Notes under the pieces: generated by a model
What the model was told of the DNA's origin: nothing
Seen by the model: only the letters and a program-made list of their open reading frames with translations
The model's database searches: none
In this document: positions 34,298 through 44,818 of the stretch, piece by piece
Numbering within the stretch: position 1 is the first letter of the stretch
How the letters are laid out: every line of letters starts with the position of its first letter
Program-made: the position numbers and the translations under genes
DNA from: Neonectria sp. B-13
Lineage: Eukaryota; Ascomycota; Sordariomycetes; Hypocreales; Nectriaceae
Direction: 5' to 3'
NCBI GenBank assembly: GCA_002682825.1
Contig: NOKP01000020.1
Span: forward strand, 372,001 to 436,000
DNA: 64,000 nt

Positions 34298-35264
34298 ATG
34301 GTGCAAAGCGCCCACTTGCACGAAGACAGTGACGAACCCGACCATGCAACCATCTGCCAGTGGCAACAGCTCTTTGGCTACTCGTTCTCTGAGACCGAAC
34401 GGATGATCAAGGAACATCGATCCAGCGATGCCGTCGCTCCAGTTGTCTCTGACGATCACTGGGAGAAGGTCCGCCACCGTGATGATCTCAGATTCCACGA
34501 CAACGAAGCCTACGAGCACTCGCTGAGCCTCGCACGCAGCGCCGCACTCGGTAAGACAAAGACAACGCCAGTCCGGAAAAGCCGCCACAGCACCCGCAGG
34601 CCGGTGATGTACCTTATCAAACTTGATGGCCCACTTTCAACTGTCGACAGCGTGATGACGGCTGGGTGTTTGGGCATTGCACCCAAGGTTCTACAGGGCA
34701 CTGACAGCTCAGGTGGCTCAGCGAGACTTTCTGCCAGATTAATGCACCTTCTGAAGCAAAAGTTGAAGTATCCATATGCTTCAGTGGTTACCAAGCTACT
34801 CTTATTCGGTATTCCAAGGCCTTGTCGCCAATGTCACGGGCTCCAGCACTAGGCATTGACTCAACTATGCCTCAATATCGCTGCAACACAGTAACGCCAA
34901 CACTATCACCATCGCAACACCAATTCCCAGTCTAGTACTTCTTCTACGGCACACCCGCAGACAGCGATGTTCTTGGGCGTGTCCTCGGCGATGAGCAACA
35001 GCAACAACCACCGGCTTATGATTATCAGAGTGCTGCTATTCGGAGCGGCGTGTTCAAGACATGGGGGGGGCCGTCATCAGGCGCTCCTGGACTACTCAGG
35101 TGGTTGATGTGTGAACAGGTAGTGTGCTGCTTATGATGGATGGGGACCAGGAGGATGCATTGAAATGTATGAGACTGACATACCAGGTGATCCGGTGTAG
35201 TATCGAGATGGATGATGATTTAGTGGATGGCCTGACGTTCAAATTTGTAGGCGACACAGATTGA
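34298..35264 (+). pseudogene. Gamma-glutamylcyclotransferase (AIG2-like) pseudogene
   Basis: The stretch encodes, in successive frames, a nearly complete fungal AIG2-like protein. The N-terminal half is open (MVQSAHLHEDSDEPDHATIC, then QWQQLFGYSFSETERMI). It is followed, after frame changes near 34730, by APALGIDSTMPQYR, then the domain hallmark YFFYGTPADSDVLGRVLG, and finally, in another frame, DQEDALKCMRLTYQVIRCSI and LVDGLTFKFVGDTD. A TAG stop at 34933-34935 precedes YFFYGT where family members have Trp, consistent with TGG to TAG. At least three frameshifts lie between 34700 and 35160, and the segment after the TWGG motif is shortened. The family catalyses or resembles gamma-glutamyl cyclotransfer. 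The gene cannot give a full protein as read. Confidence 0.75.
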
Positions 35265-36804
35265 TAAATAACCCATGAGCTATAACACTGTAACTGCTAA
35301 AATCTTTAGACACAATCAACCTCCTGCCTCAGGTTCTCCCAGTAGGCAACCGCTAAGAGCTCATTAGGTTAGGTTTCCAATCGACCCAGACATAGCTAAC
35401 AAGTTCATGCATGTCATCCTTAGGGCTAATGACTATGCCCTTTGCATTTCTTCCAACGTTTACAAAAGGATGGACGTGTTTTCTCCGTGATCGGGTGCTA
35501 ACTTATAAGCAGTACTTTTCGATCGAGAGAACACGGACCCATGCAGTTCAGTTCTTCCCTCTCTCCTGAGTTCGGGGATATTGTTCAGAGACCAACATGT
35601 GTTAATGTAAACACTAAGTTCTCAAAATGTCGAAGAGCTCATCAAGGCCCTCCTTTTCCAATCCTTTCCGCGTATTTGGTCCTGGATCTTATTGGATGAG
35701 CGGGTTATACCAGTTAAATATCGCATCGTCATTTTTCTCACATGTTTTGCACCGGGTAATGCCGATCAAAACTTTCCCCGACAGCTTCACCTACCAAGAC
35801 AAACTTATTCAGCCACAATTAATATGTAATCTTAAATTATTAGTTTAGTGTTCCCAGATCCCCATAACCTGGTCGCATTAGTCTAGCAGTTGAGTGGAAT
35901 CACGTATTCAAGCCGGCATTCTGACACCATTCAAGGTTTCGTCCTGCATGTTGGACTTCGGCTGGAACATTTCTTGGCCGGATGCTGACGCCAAGCTTTT
36001 CGAGGATTTCAGCTATAGCCCTACGGATAACACACTTCCCGAGTGAGATACAACACTATGTTTTGGAAGCAAGCATCTGAGCAGATTGCAGAAGAACGTC
36101 GTACGGGCCGTAAAGTGGCAAACTCGTCTAGTGACTAGGACCTTAGACTGAGCATGCCTAAACATCAATGCCTAATCTGTTTAGTGACCTGAGATTCATT
36201 CTACAGTTTGCTTGGCCCTGGATAATATGTACGGCGTCATCTGAAGTGGGTGGTCTGGAACATTCGGATACGACGGCTTCGGGCTGGACGATCGGGGAAC
36301 AAACGCCATCGTTGCATTGAGTCGCGATGTACCATCTAAACTTCAATTCAGTCGCTAGTTAAGCTCAAGCCGAGCAATTGGGGGCTTAGAGTCTAGTCTC
36401 GGACTCTCCGCTCTTTTTCGTCTTCAAGGATCCCTGACTAACCGTGGGTGGGTGTGCCGCTCCTCCCAAATCTATGACGACCTACGCTCTCAACTATCGA
36501 ATTATATCCTTGGTCAAGTCGTTACCGACACTTCACACAGAAGATCCCACAACATCTACAAGGTTTAACGAGGGGTAACTGCCGAAATTGATGGCACCGA
36601 ACTATTGGCCGCTTTCCATCCATGTCGTCATATGTAAGCATCATGCATGCACTGGAAAGTACCGAGAGGGTTGTCTGCACTGAACTCAATTCGCCGTTTT
36701 CCGAAGCGTTTGAGGCAGACAGCTCTCGCTTATAAGGAGCTGCTCAGTGATCCTGCTCATCTTCATCAGAAGTTGTACCTCCAAGTCACATCACCTTTGA
36801 TAAT
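35265..36804. other. Intergenic, no supported gene
   Basis: Short frames at 35627-35848 and 36158-36346 show no motif. A brief protein-like string (FGWNISWPDADAKLFEDF) near 35950 has no context. The last 150 bp are the promoter of the late-sexual-development gene. Confidence 0.4.
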
Positions 36805-37959
36805 ATGCGCGTGTCAACTCTTCTTGCATCAACTGGCCTCCTTGGCTCTGCCCTTGGTGGCCTTATCCCCCGATCTTTCGGCCTCCCCAAGAATAATGGC
36901 TTCCCCAACCCAAGTGCCTCTGGAGAGAAACAGATCGCCCTCCAAGCCGGCGGAAAGTTGCCTGGAGGTGCTCTGCCTAAGTCCTTGGGCGACGGCTCCA
37001 CGACCGCTTTCCAACTCATTGCCTTTAACGAACTCTTCGAGACTGCCTTCTTCGGCTCTCTACTTCACAACATCACTAAAGGTGTGAAAGGATATGAGAT
37101 CCCAGCAAATGAGCGCGGAGAGGCTGAGCAGATTATCAAGACTATCTTAGCTGTACGTTTCTATCTACTGAAGATTGTCGATGGTTTATGCGACTGACAC
37201 CAGCTGTAGCAAGAAGAACAGCACGCCATTGGAGCTCTCGCAATTCTCAAGTCAGCCGGCAAATTTGCTCCGTCGGCCTGCAGTTACCAATTCCCCGTGA
37301 AAAAGCTAGATGACGCCATATTTCTCGCCGAAACCTTCACGGCAGTTGTCCTCGGAGCTCTCCAGGATGCCAACACAATCTTCGCTTCAGAAGGCCAACC
37401 CGAGATTGTCCGCCTCGTCTCCTCTGTCATTGGCCAAGAGGGTGAGCAAAACGGTTTCTACCGCTTTCACCTGGGTGAAATTCCTTCTGAATCGCCATTC
37501 CTGACGACCGTTCCTGCCGCATTCGCCTGGTCCGCCCTTCAACTGTTTGTTGTGCCTGGGTCATGCCCGAAGGACATCAAGAATATCGATCTCCCAATCT
37601 TCCCGTCCCTTCTAGTCAACGGAGGTCCTATTGCCAAGGTCGCGCCCAAGGATCAGAAACTCAAGTTTCAGGCGAACCTGAAGGGCTCCAAAGCGGCAAA
37701 GAAATACTCTGGGAAATCCGAGAACTTGTATATCACCTACACTACCGGTCAGCAGCTACCCGTTAGCGTCAAGGCCAAGAATGTTCACTGGCATAATGAT
37801 GTGATCAATCTGGAAGCCGAGTTCCCTTATACGGAGAATGTCATGGCAGGTTTCAGTCACGCTGCCCTCACTACTGATAAGAATTTCGCATCGGCTGATG
37901 CTGTTGTTGGTAAAACCCTCGCAGCGCCTGGTGTTATCCAGGTCAGGAAAAACATCTAA
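36805..37959 (+). CDS. Late sexual development protein (ferritin-like, LsdA/Rds1 family), secreted
   Basis: Two exons (36805-37152, 37210-37959; 57-nt intron) give 365 aa. The N-terminus MRVSTLLASTGLLGSALGGL is a signal peptide. A ferritin-like domain (PF13668) spans about residues 65-245, with FQLIAFNELFETAFFGSLLH and, across the splice, ILA-QEEQHAIGALAILKSAG, keeping the Glu and Glu-x-x-His pattern of the diiron-type four-helix bundle, then VIGQEGEQNGFYRFHLGEIP, a second Glu-bearing helix. The C-terminal 110 residues form a beta-rich extension. Family members are induced late in sexual development or by stress in Aspergillus and yeasts; the biochemical role is unknown. The sequence looks intact. 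Confidence 0.88.
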
Positions 37960-38697
37960 TGTCATTGACGCTGGACAACAAGATGCTGGACATTCGGGAA
38001 TCTTCAACTATGATGCAGGACTAGTCCGGTAACCTAGTAGTATATAAACTAAAGCATTTTCATGAAATGTCTTTACTGCTTTGTTTACAAAGCTGAACGT
38101 AAATAGTGATGCATCTCTTTGCTATGACATAAATTACCCAACCCATGGGTACCCAAATTACTAGCATAGGTTCCTATATTAAGATATGGGTATCCGTGGG
38201 CAAAAAGACCACCCACGGATAGTTTTTGCTCTTGAGGGGCCGAACGATAATACGGCGATCCCTGGCCTTGACTTGATTGTATCTGCGACGGATCCACCTA
38301 CGGGGAATCTTTGCTTGATTTTATATACGCGTGTTTTGTTGGTTTTAGATTGCATTTCTTGGTTTTCAGATCGAAACTGGGAAGATTGTGATGTGGCGCA
38401 TAACGTCTGACTCGGTTTACGTGAAGTTATGGATTGCGAGGTACCTGAGGTAGAGGATATAATTTGGCCTTGTTGGTAGACTTTCCCCAATTTTGTTTCT
38501 TTGAGCTGATGACAACTTCCACCTGAACCCTGAGAAGGATTGTGGAAGGATTGTGCGGTTGGTTGACGTTGTTGGGTCCTGGTAGACATCACATGACACA
38601 GGCCAGGCGTTGTGTTTCAGCTCCAATCAATTATCTACTAATTTCAACTCTTGACTTGTTAAGCACCAACAAGACCATCCAGACAAAACAAGCAAAA
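37960..38697. other. Intergenic
   Basis: No gene; an in-frame upstream extension of the ankyrin gene to 38542 is judged untranslated leader. Confidence 0.45.
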
Positions 38698-39828
38698 ATG
38701 CCAACGCCAGAGCAGCTTCGACAGAAATTCCTCGCAAATCAGGAGCTGCAACCACAAGCTACTGCAGCCAGGCCGCAACAACAACAACAAGATGCAGCAA
38801 TAGGTGTGAATCAGCAGACAACATGGGCAGCCGTGGACTCAGTCATTGATTTTGTTCCTATCCTGAATCCAAGGGACTTTGATCATCTTGATATTAGCCC
38901 GGTGGACACGCGCCATCAGCTTCCGCATCTCTTTCCATTTCACTCCGTCTGCAAGAATGGACCGCCATCTGCTATTCATTCCATGGTCACCTCTGAGCCT
39001 CGCACACTTGATTTCCTTCACCATGCACTCACTGTTGCACTCGAGGCTGGCAATGTGGAGGCCGCTCGCTATCTCCTCGACAGTGGCACCCCTATTGGTC
39101 GCAAAACCCCAGATTGCATTCTCCAGGCCCCTGCAGACAAGCAGGTTCCCCTCTTTGACCTTCTCGCCCAACACGGCTGGGATGTCAATATGCGCGGTTA
39201 TGGTGGCCATACTCTGCTCCTTTCTGTTATTACGAACCTTGACGTCCTTCGCTGGTTTCTCACACATGGTGCAAACCCCAACCTAGGCTTGCATCCCAAC
39301 CGTCCCAACAGTACTGTCAGCGGGCCAAGTACAGAATCGTGCACTACGCTGCAGCTTGCTGCCGCTGACTCCACTGTCGAGGCTGTGCAGATTCTCCTTG
39401 ACGCCGGCGCCCAGATCAGCTACGGAACACCGCTACATTGCGCAGCAGGGGCGTGCGAAAAACGCACAATCCCAAACCGTGGGAAGGTTAGACCCAGCCT
39501 AAACGATGAGAGGGTTAGACCAAGCAAGGAATTTGATGAGGGTAGGATTCCAGTTATGGAGTTATTGGTTGCGCGCGGGGCTGATGTCAATCAATTAATG
39601 GACACACCGTACGTAGAGCCACGACATGCGATAGTGTGTGCTGTTATGGCTGGTGCAGTAGAACGGGTGAGATGGTTATTGGACCATGGTGCTGATCCAC
39701 ACGCGAAAGGCTGGCACATGACTGCAGCCGAAGCTGCGGCGATGATGGGTAGCGATGAAATGAAGAGTGTTATAGCGGAGGGACTTGCGGCAAGGAAATG
39801 GGTAGAGGGACAGACAGAGCAGACTTAG
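38698..39828 (+). CDS. Ankyrin-repeat protein
   Basis: This intronless frame gives 376 aa from MPTPEQLRQKFLANQELQPQ. An upstream in-frame ATG at 38542 exists, but AAAATG at 38698 is the better context. After a Gln-rich leader, ankyrin repeats run from about residue 105 to 360: ALEAGNVEAARYLLDSGTPI, LFDLLAQHGWDVNMRGYGGH, TNLDVLRWFLTHGANPNLGL, AADSTVEAVQILLDAGAQIS, PVMELLVARGADVNQ, and AGAVERVRWLLDHGADPHAK. There is no catalytic domain, so it is probably a cytosolic interaction scaffold. Partners cannot be inferred. Confidence 0.85.
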   Translation: MPTPEQLRQKFLANQELQPQATAARPQQQQQDAAIGVNQQTTWAAVDSVIDFVPILNPRDFDHLDISPVDTRHQLPHLFPFHSVCKNGPPSAIHSMVTSEPRTLDFLHHALTVALEAGNVEAARYLLDSGTPIGRKTPDCILQAPADKQVPLFDLLAQHGWDVNMRGYGGHTLLLSVITNLDVLRWFLTHGANPNLGLHPNRPNSTVSGPSTESCTTLQLAAADSTVEAVQILLDAGAQISYGTPLHCAAGACEKRTIPNRGKVRPSLNDERVRPSKEFDEGRIPVMELLVARGADVNQLMDTPYVEPRHAIVCAVMAGAVERVRWLLDHGADPHAKGWHMTAAEAAAMMGSDEMKSVIAEGLAARKWVEGQTEQT

Positions 39829-40433
39829 ATATCTGCTGTTCAATATGGACATGGCAAGTGGACAAAGCCTGAGGAGGTATTAGAACACAAGTAGTTTGAA
39901 ATGTAGCGCTAGGCAAACAAGGTACCTACTTTAAGTTCTATCATAAGCTAAATTACTACGTAAATTGAGCTGTCATCTTGGCTGCTAATTCCAGTTAATT
40001 GTAAGGTGAAACTTGGTCACGAACTGTTTCCTGACTGACTACGAACTTAGTAGCATAATGTTGACGGCTTCGGCTTCCAACTCTTCCCTCACTCTCGCGG
40101 CCACGCCCTTTGGTAAGACTACGAGCCAATTCTTCAAGTCTTCTTTCTTACTTGAGAGATAGTATACGTTTCTTTCAATCTAGCATAAAAGACAAAAGGA
40201 CAGTACTACAGATGTCGCGAAGTGATTTGTTAAGAACCCGAAGATGCCCGTCATGTGAATCGCTGATCTTTACCTTATTGCCAAAGGAGTATAAGCAGTA
40301 TTTAGGATTCATCTTTCCACCTGGGACCTTCCCATCTAGGATAAGATAAGCCCCCGGGTCAAGAAGAAACACGGAAAGCCTCGAAAGCGAGAAACCATCT
40401 TGTATACTTTTCACTCTTTCACTTTGTTCAATC
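39829..40433. other. Intergenic between convergent genes
   Basis: No gene seen. Confidence 0.5.
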
Positions 40434-41561
40434 TCAAAGCGGTTTATACCTCTTCATTATGGCCCTCGTCTTCGCGGCTGCCCAATCATCTCGCGATATG
40501 TAGTCGATACTATCTATCACGTCTCGCCGGCGTCTATCCCAATCGTCCTCGGACGGTGGCTTGCGCTCCCACTTATCACGGTAGATGCCAGTAGACTGTA
40601 TCGCTTCCTCGGGGTCGACACGCTCGCGGTTATTCAGATCTCCAAGGGTTGGAAGGGGACAGTTTGGGGGTGGTGTGACATCCGAGAGAAGGAATTGAAT
40701 GAGCTTGTGTTTCTGTTCATCAAGGAGCTTGAAGATGCGATACGTAACGTCTCGTCGATCAGCGTGTAGGTATACGTCGTGGGACTGGATTGTCAGCCAA
40801 GTGTGCTATATATACGAGCGAGTTGAAACCTCACCTCTGCATTAGCATCAGACGACATATGACGCCGGTCAAAGAGGACAACACCGCCAAATATGCGGTT
40901 CTCTGCCCAGTAACCGACTCCATCGGCAACACCTTCTGGGTACTGATCATAATCATGATACCAGGGGTGCCAAAAAAGGGTGGGTGGATAACCATAGGGA
41001 TAAAAGGCCTCATATCTTCAGATGGTTGCCAGGAGACAAGATCGTTACTGGGAGTCAAATTTGGGTCTTTTTTAGACAGCCAGGCACCGATGTGGTGGAC
41101 AGCTCTAGCGACGAGCTCGATCAGCTTTGTCTGAAAGGATCTAGATCCGGGTGCGGCGGCTTGATACGCATAAAGAAGCTGGAGAGTCAGCATACGAGTT
41201 TCAGCTAAGTATCTTGCAGAGGGCAACTTACCCTCGAATCGAATCTCAAAGCGGTAGCATCGAAGGTGCTACGAAGTTGTCGAGCTGTTTCGAGTACGCC
41301 AGGCAAAAGTTCGATGCGCTCTTCGAGGAGGGGATGTCCAGGGCAGACATTTCCTGCGTAGGTATCCAGTGCAACGCCTGATAGTGGCAATCCGTCAATG
41401 ATCTGAGCGTATGTAACTTCCGCAATCGGGCTTGACAAAACATTAGAGACGGCGCGAGTGAAGATGTCGCGGTGTTGGATCTGCAAATTTTGGATCGACT
41501 GCTGTTCTGACCCGGAGTCTGAGACCACAGCTGGAGACGTTACAGCATCTGCGGGCGTCAT
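40434..41561 (-). pseudogene. Conserved fungal protein of unknown function, one-base frameshift
   Basis: Three exons (41232-41561, 40835-41178, 40434-40784) encode a protein I recognise as a widespread but unnamed fungal family of about 340-380 aa: [85 protein letters not shown], then a C-terminus ending IDYISRDDWAAAKTRAIMKR. Exons 1 and 3 are whole codons (330 and 351 nt), but exon 2 is 344 nt, one short. Upstream sequence reads in one frame to SEDMR, and the conserved [16 protein letters not shown] block continues in another. I find no alternative intron longer than 29 nt that repairs it. It is either a fresh pseudogene or a sequencing error. Confidence 0.7.
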
Positions 41562-42031
41562 TTCTCAAGGGACTCTGTCAAAAGCTCCCGTATCGTCTGG
41601 CACCAATAATGTTTCGCAGGTCGAGGCCGATATCAAGCTCGAGGTGAAACGGGCTCGCGGTATATTTTGAGTGACGTGTCGATGGAAGGATTAGCGCATA
41701 GCGTTGGCTACAATCGACGTGAAACCCAAGAAAAGGCACCGCCTCACTAGCTGCATATTTTCATACGTCGTGGCTGAGTGCTTCTGGAATCGAGAAAGGC
41801 ATTAATCAATGTTCAACCCTTGAATTAATAATGACACGTATGGCAATGAGACTACATATGACTTTCTAGTCTATATTGATATCTTCCAATTACCCATCTC
41901 AATATGGAACTATCTGCGCGTGTATCTTTAGCAACCTTTTGCTCTTCTCTATGTCCGCCTTGCTATGCATAGTTATTTGACAGTTTAACCTACCGTGCCA
42001 TGAAAGGCGACTGTCAGTAACCGTCGGGCGC

Positions 42032-42554
42032 ATGGTTCGACTCAACTTCGAGCCTCAACAGGAATCCTTTGCTAACCCAACAGTGCCAAGTACTGTCATT
42101 GATTTCAACTGGCCCGGTGCTGCATTGTATGAGTATGCAAATGGGGTAGACCATCCGGCAAGATCGATCTTATGGATCCCGCGCTTCGCATCCGAGGAAG
42201 AACAGTAAGCCGTGGCGCTAATTACCGAGTGGACACTAGGTTTGGTGTTCTCCTGTTAGCCTTCACTGGCCACGACGACACTAGGGAGATAGACCTCTAT
42301 TGATTTGTGGCAGATATTGAATAATTGAAGGGCCCGCCCAGTCGTGAATGATGTGACCGTGTTACTGTCAACTACAAATGTTAAGCAGGCGGTTTCAGGG
42401 GTCAAGATTCCAGTAAACCAAGCTAAAGATGCAGATCCGATGTATAATGCTATGGTACACACAGTAGATGATCTACTCCAAGTCCACCTAATAAGGGAAG
42501 AAGATACCATACATGATATAATACAATATGTTCCTCCTCTAAACCGAGATCGTA
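42032..42554 (+). other. Coding-like remnants, unknown
   Basis: An open frame at 42032-42208 reads MVRLNFEPQQESFANPTVPS and RSILWIPRFASEEEQ. A possible 35-nt intron would extend it with FGVLLLAFTGHDDTREIDLY. A second protein-like segment at 42344-42550 includes MVHTVDDLLQVHLIREEDTI. They may be parts of one decayed gene abutting the protease 3' end. No family recognised. Confidence 0.2.
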
Positions 42555-43859
42555 TCAAGCTGCGGGAAGAGGCTTTTTCGCAAACCCTATGCGCGAATTC
42601 TCGCCATCAAACACCACAAAGGCAGCCTTAAGGGCAATGTCTCCAAAGATATTGATACCCGCGCTATCACTAGACTGGAGACCTCCAAAACACATCCCCG
42701 AATTTTGCGCTTCTGAAAACACGCCCTTAGCACCTCTAAACTTTCTTGACCTCTTGCTAACGTTGGAGGAAGATGTAGTTTGGACAGGGGCAAAGTTCAT
42801 AAATGTCCCTGGGATCGTGACGGCTGTTTTGCCGACTCCAAAGGAAAAGTCGGGGAGTTGCGCGTCGCAAGGGAAGACGAATCCGCCTGCTGCCTCGTCC
42901 AACTGAGCTCCTTGAACTTGCGAGTAATAAGCCTGGTTGACGTCTCCAGGTAGGAGAAGAAGGGTGGTTCCGGTATCAGCAATACCCGTGATGGGTGTTT
43001 GAGAGAGTGAAGTATTACTACCACCCACAGAGAACCCCGAGGAGGTAAAATTCCAAAAGCCAGCCGAGGAGTCGACGTCAGTGTAGGTGATGTCACCCGT
43101 AAATGCTGATTGATTGATGAAACCAAAGTTGTACGTGCCAGGTGCGTCTTGCTGGAGGTCTGCGGTGAACAGCCCGACACCCTGCTCCGAGTTGGCACTG
43201 GCAAAGAAAGTGTTTTGTTGCTGAGGCTGAACAGTATTGATGGAACTGAACGCCAATCCGACCAGGCCGTCTAGGTTCTGCTGCTCGGCGAAGGATGCAG
43301 TTACCTCATCCGCAACCTCGACAGCTTGCGCGTTGACAGCGAGGCCACCGATAGAGACCTTGTCTGTAACAACATGACCTGCAGCGGCGCTTGCGTCGCC
43401 GTACTGAATCTGGAAGGAAGCACCACTCAACTCCTTCGAAGTGGTACTATCAGAAGCGACGTACTGAGTCTGGCCGCCAGCGGCCGCAGCTTGGGCACTA
43501 TATACCCAGAGATCCGAGGACCCAGTATCAAAGTCCATCTGGAACGTTTTCGGGGGAGTGCCAATCTCAACTGGCGTCAACCACTCGGAATCGTTCTCAA
43601 CTGGCACAGTCGTTGCGCTGCCGGTGTCATTGCGGCGGCGGAGGGTCCTCCCATCGTGTGTGGAAGTAGAAAGAGAGTCGGGAAGTGTAACGCCATATTT
43701 CCTGTATGCTTTGGCAAGGGCACGAATACCGTCTCTCGTGAACTTTGGGCTTTTAACCTGTCGAACTGAGAACTGGCTTCCGCTCGAGGAGGTAGGGTGA
43801 CTGGAAACGAGGGTGAGATGAGCTAGTACACTCGCGCAGAGTAGAGAAAGTAGCTTCAT
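42555..43859 (-). CDS. Secreted aspartic protease (pepsin family A1)
   Basis: This intronless 434-aa frame starts at MKLLSLLCASVLAHLTLVSS, a signal peptide; an in-frame extension to 44318 lacks homology and is rejected. A propeptide of about 85 residues ends near RTLRRRNDTGS, a basic maturation site. The two catalytic motifs are FDTGSSDLWVYS and IADTGTTLLLLP, and the flap region is ASFQIQYGDASAAAGHVVTD. This is the penicillopepsin/endothiapepsin type. Fungal homologues are acid-active extracellular endoproteases. An unusual basic insertion (SNVSKRSRKFRGAKG) occurs near residue 385, between the last strands. The lack of introns is notable, as many relatives carry several. Confidence 0.92.
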   Translation of the reverse strand: MKLLSLLCASVLAHLTLVSSHPTSSSGSQFSVRQVKSPKFTRDGIRALAKAYRKYGVTLPDSLSTSTHDGRTLRRRNDTGSATTVPVENDSEWLTPVEIGTPPKTFQMDFDTGSSDLWVYSAQAAAAGGQTQYVASDSTTSKELSGASFQIQYGDASAAAGHVVTDKVSIGGLAVNAQAVEVADEVTASFAEQQNLDGLVGLAFSSINTVQPQQQNTFFASANSEQGVGLFTADLQQDAPGTYNFGFINQSAFTGDITYTDVDSSAGFWNFTSSGFSVGGSNTSLSQTPITGIADTGTTLLLLPGDVNQAYYSQVQGAQLDEAAGGFVFPCDAQLPDFSFGVGKTAVTIPGTFMNFAPVQTTSSSNVSKRSRKFRGAKGVFSEAQNSGMCFGGLQSSDSAGINIFGDIALKAAFVVFDGENSRIGFAKKPLPAA

Positions 43860-44818
43860 TTTAATAATAAAGAGCGCTTGTTGCTTCAGAGAAAGAAAGG
43901 TGCGCCTGGCACGAATAGGGAACGGACTTGAGACAATCGAGTGGATAGAAGGGAAAATGATGATGCTGGTTGGATTCTTGGCAGAAATCCTTGGCAGATG
44001 AAGACAGTGGTTCATATACATGTCTGTCGACACTGGGATTGAATATCTCATACACCTCGTGTCCCTACGATTCGTACCCCCATGTCGCGGGATTGATGGT
44101 TTCGACTGCTCAAACACAGCCATGGCCAACCCCTGCAGTCTTCCTCTCCAACACATGGTCTTATGAGAGTAGTTGTTCATCGGCGCCAATCTACAGTTTC
44201 GACCGACTCCTTCGCATCTCCATTCAAAACGCGAACGGATAACCGGCAGTTTCGGGGCGAGAAAGTTGCTGACTTGAGAACCAATAAAATCGTGTTTCGA
44301 TTCTGAGATTACGTTCAAGGGGCTTCCCGACCATGTCGGCGGCTAATACGGCAATGGGCAGTAAAGCGATTGGTGGCGGCGGGTATAACGGAATTATGAA
44401 ACGGACTTGTCGTGGCGCAACACATTTCACCTTTTGTAGTAAAACATGTTCTATGAATGAGTGCACGTGCCACTGTGTTACCGAAACGGAGCCGTCACAG
44501 CGTAGGTGAAGGATTGATAGAAGTCCTATGCATTGAGTACGGAGTATGGGCAAACGCGAAACATCGGGCTACGTTTTGGATGTAAATGCTTGGGTTGAAA
44601 ACGTCTCGAATTCTCAGAGGCACGGATTGTAATAAACTCGTGACATTCGACCCACTACGCAAACATTTCCATCGTAGATGATTAGAGAGCTCGCTGCGTC
44701 AGTTCCTACAGGGGATCAGGGCCGCGCATCGGAAGGTAGCGTAGGAGAGACCGGTATAATATTGACTGCGTTAGTAGGTCTCTTGGCCTTGCTATTTAAT
44801 TGTATTCCGACATGATAT
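43860..44818. other. Protease promoter and intergenic
   Basis: No gene. Contains the upstream region of the protease and the 3' flank of the transporter. Confidence 0.45.

Noticed and set aside
38542..38697. Upstream in-frame extension of the ankyrin protein
   Set aside because: The ATG at 38698 has better context (AAAATG) and the leader has no protein character.
43860..44318. N-terminal extension of the aspartic protease frame
   Set aside because: The signal peptide begins at 43859; the upstream residues have no homology and would hide it.
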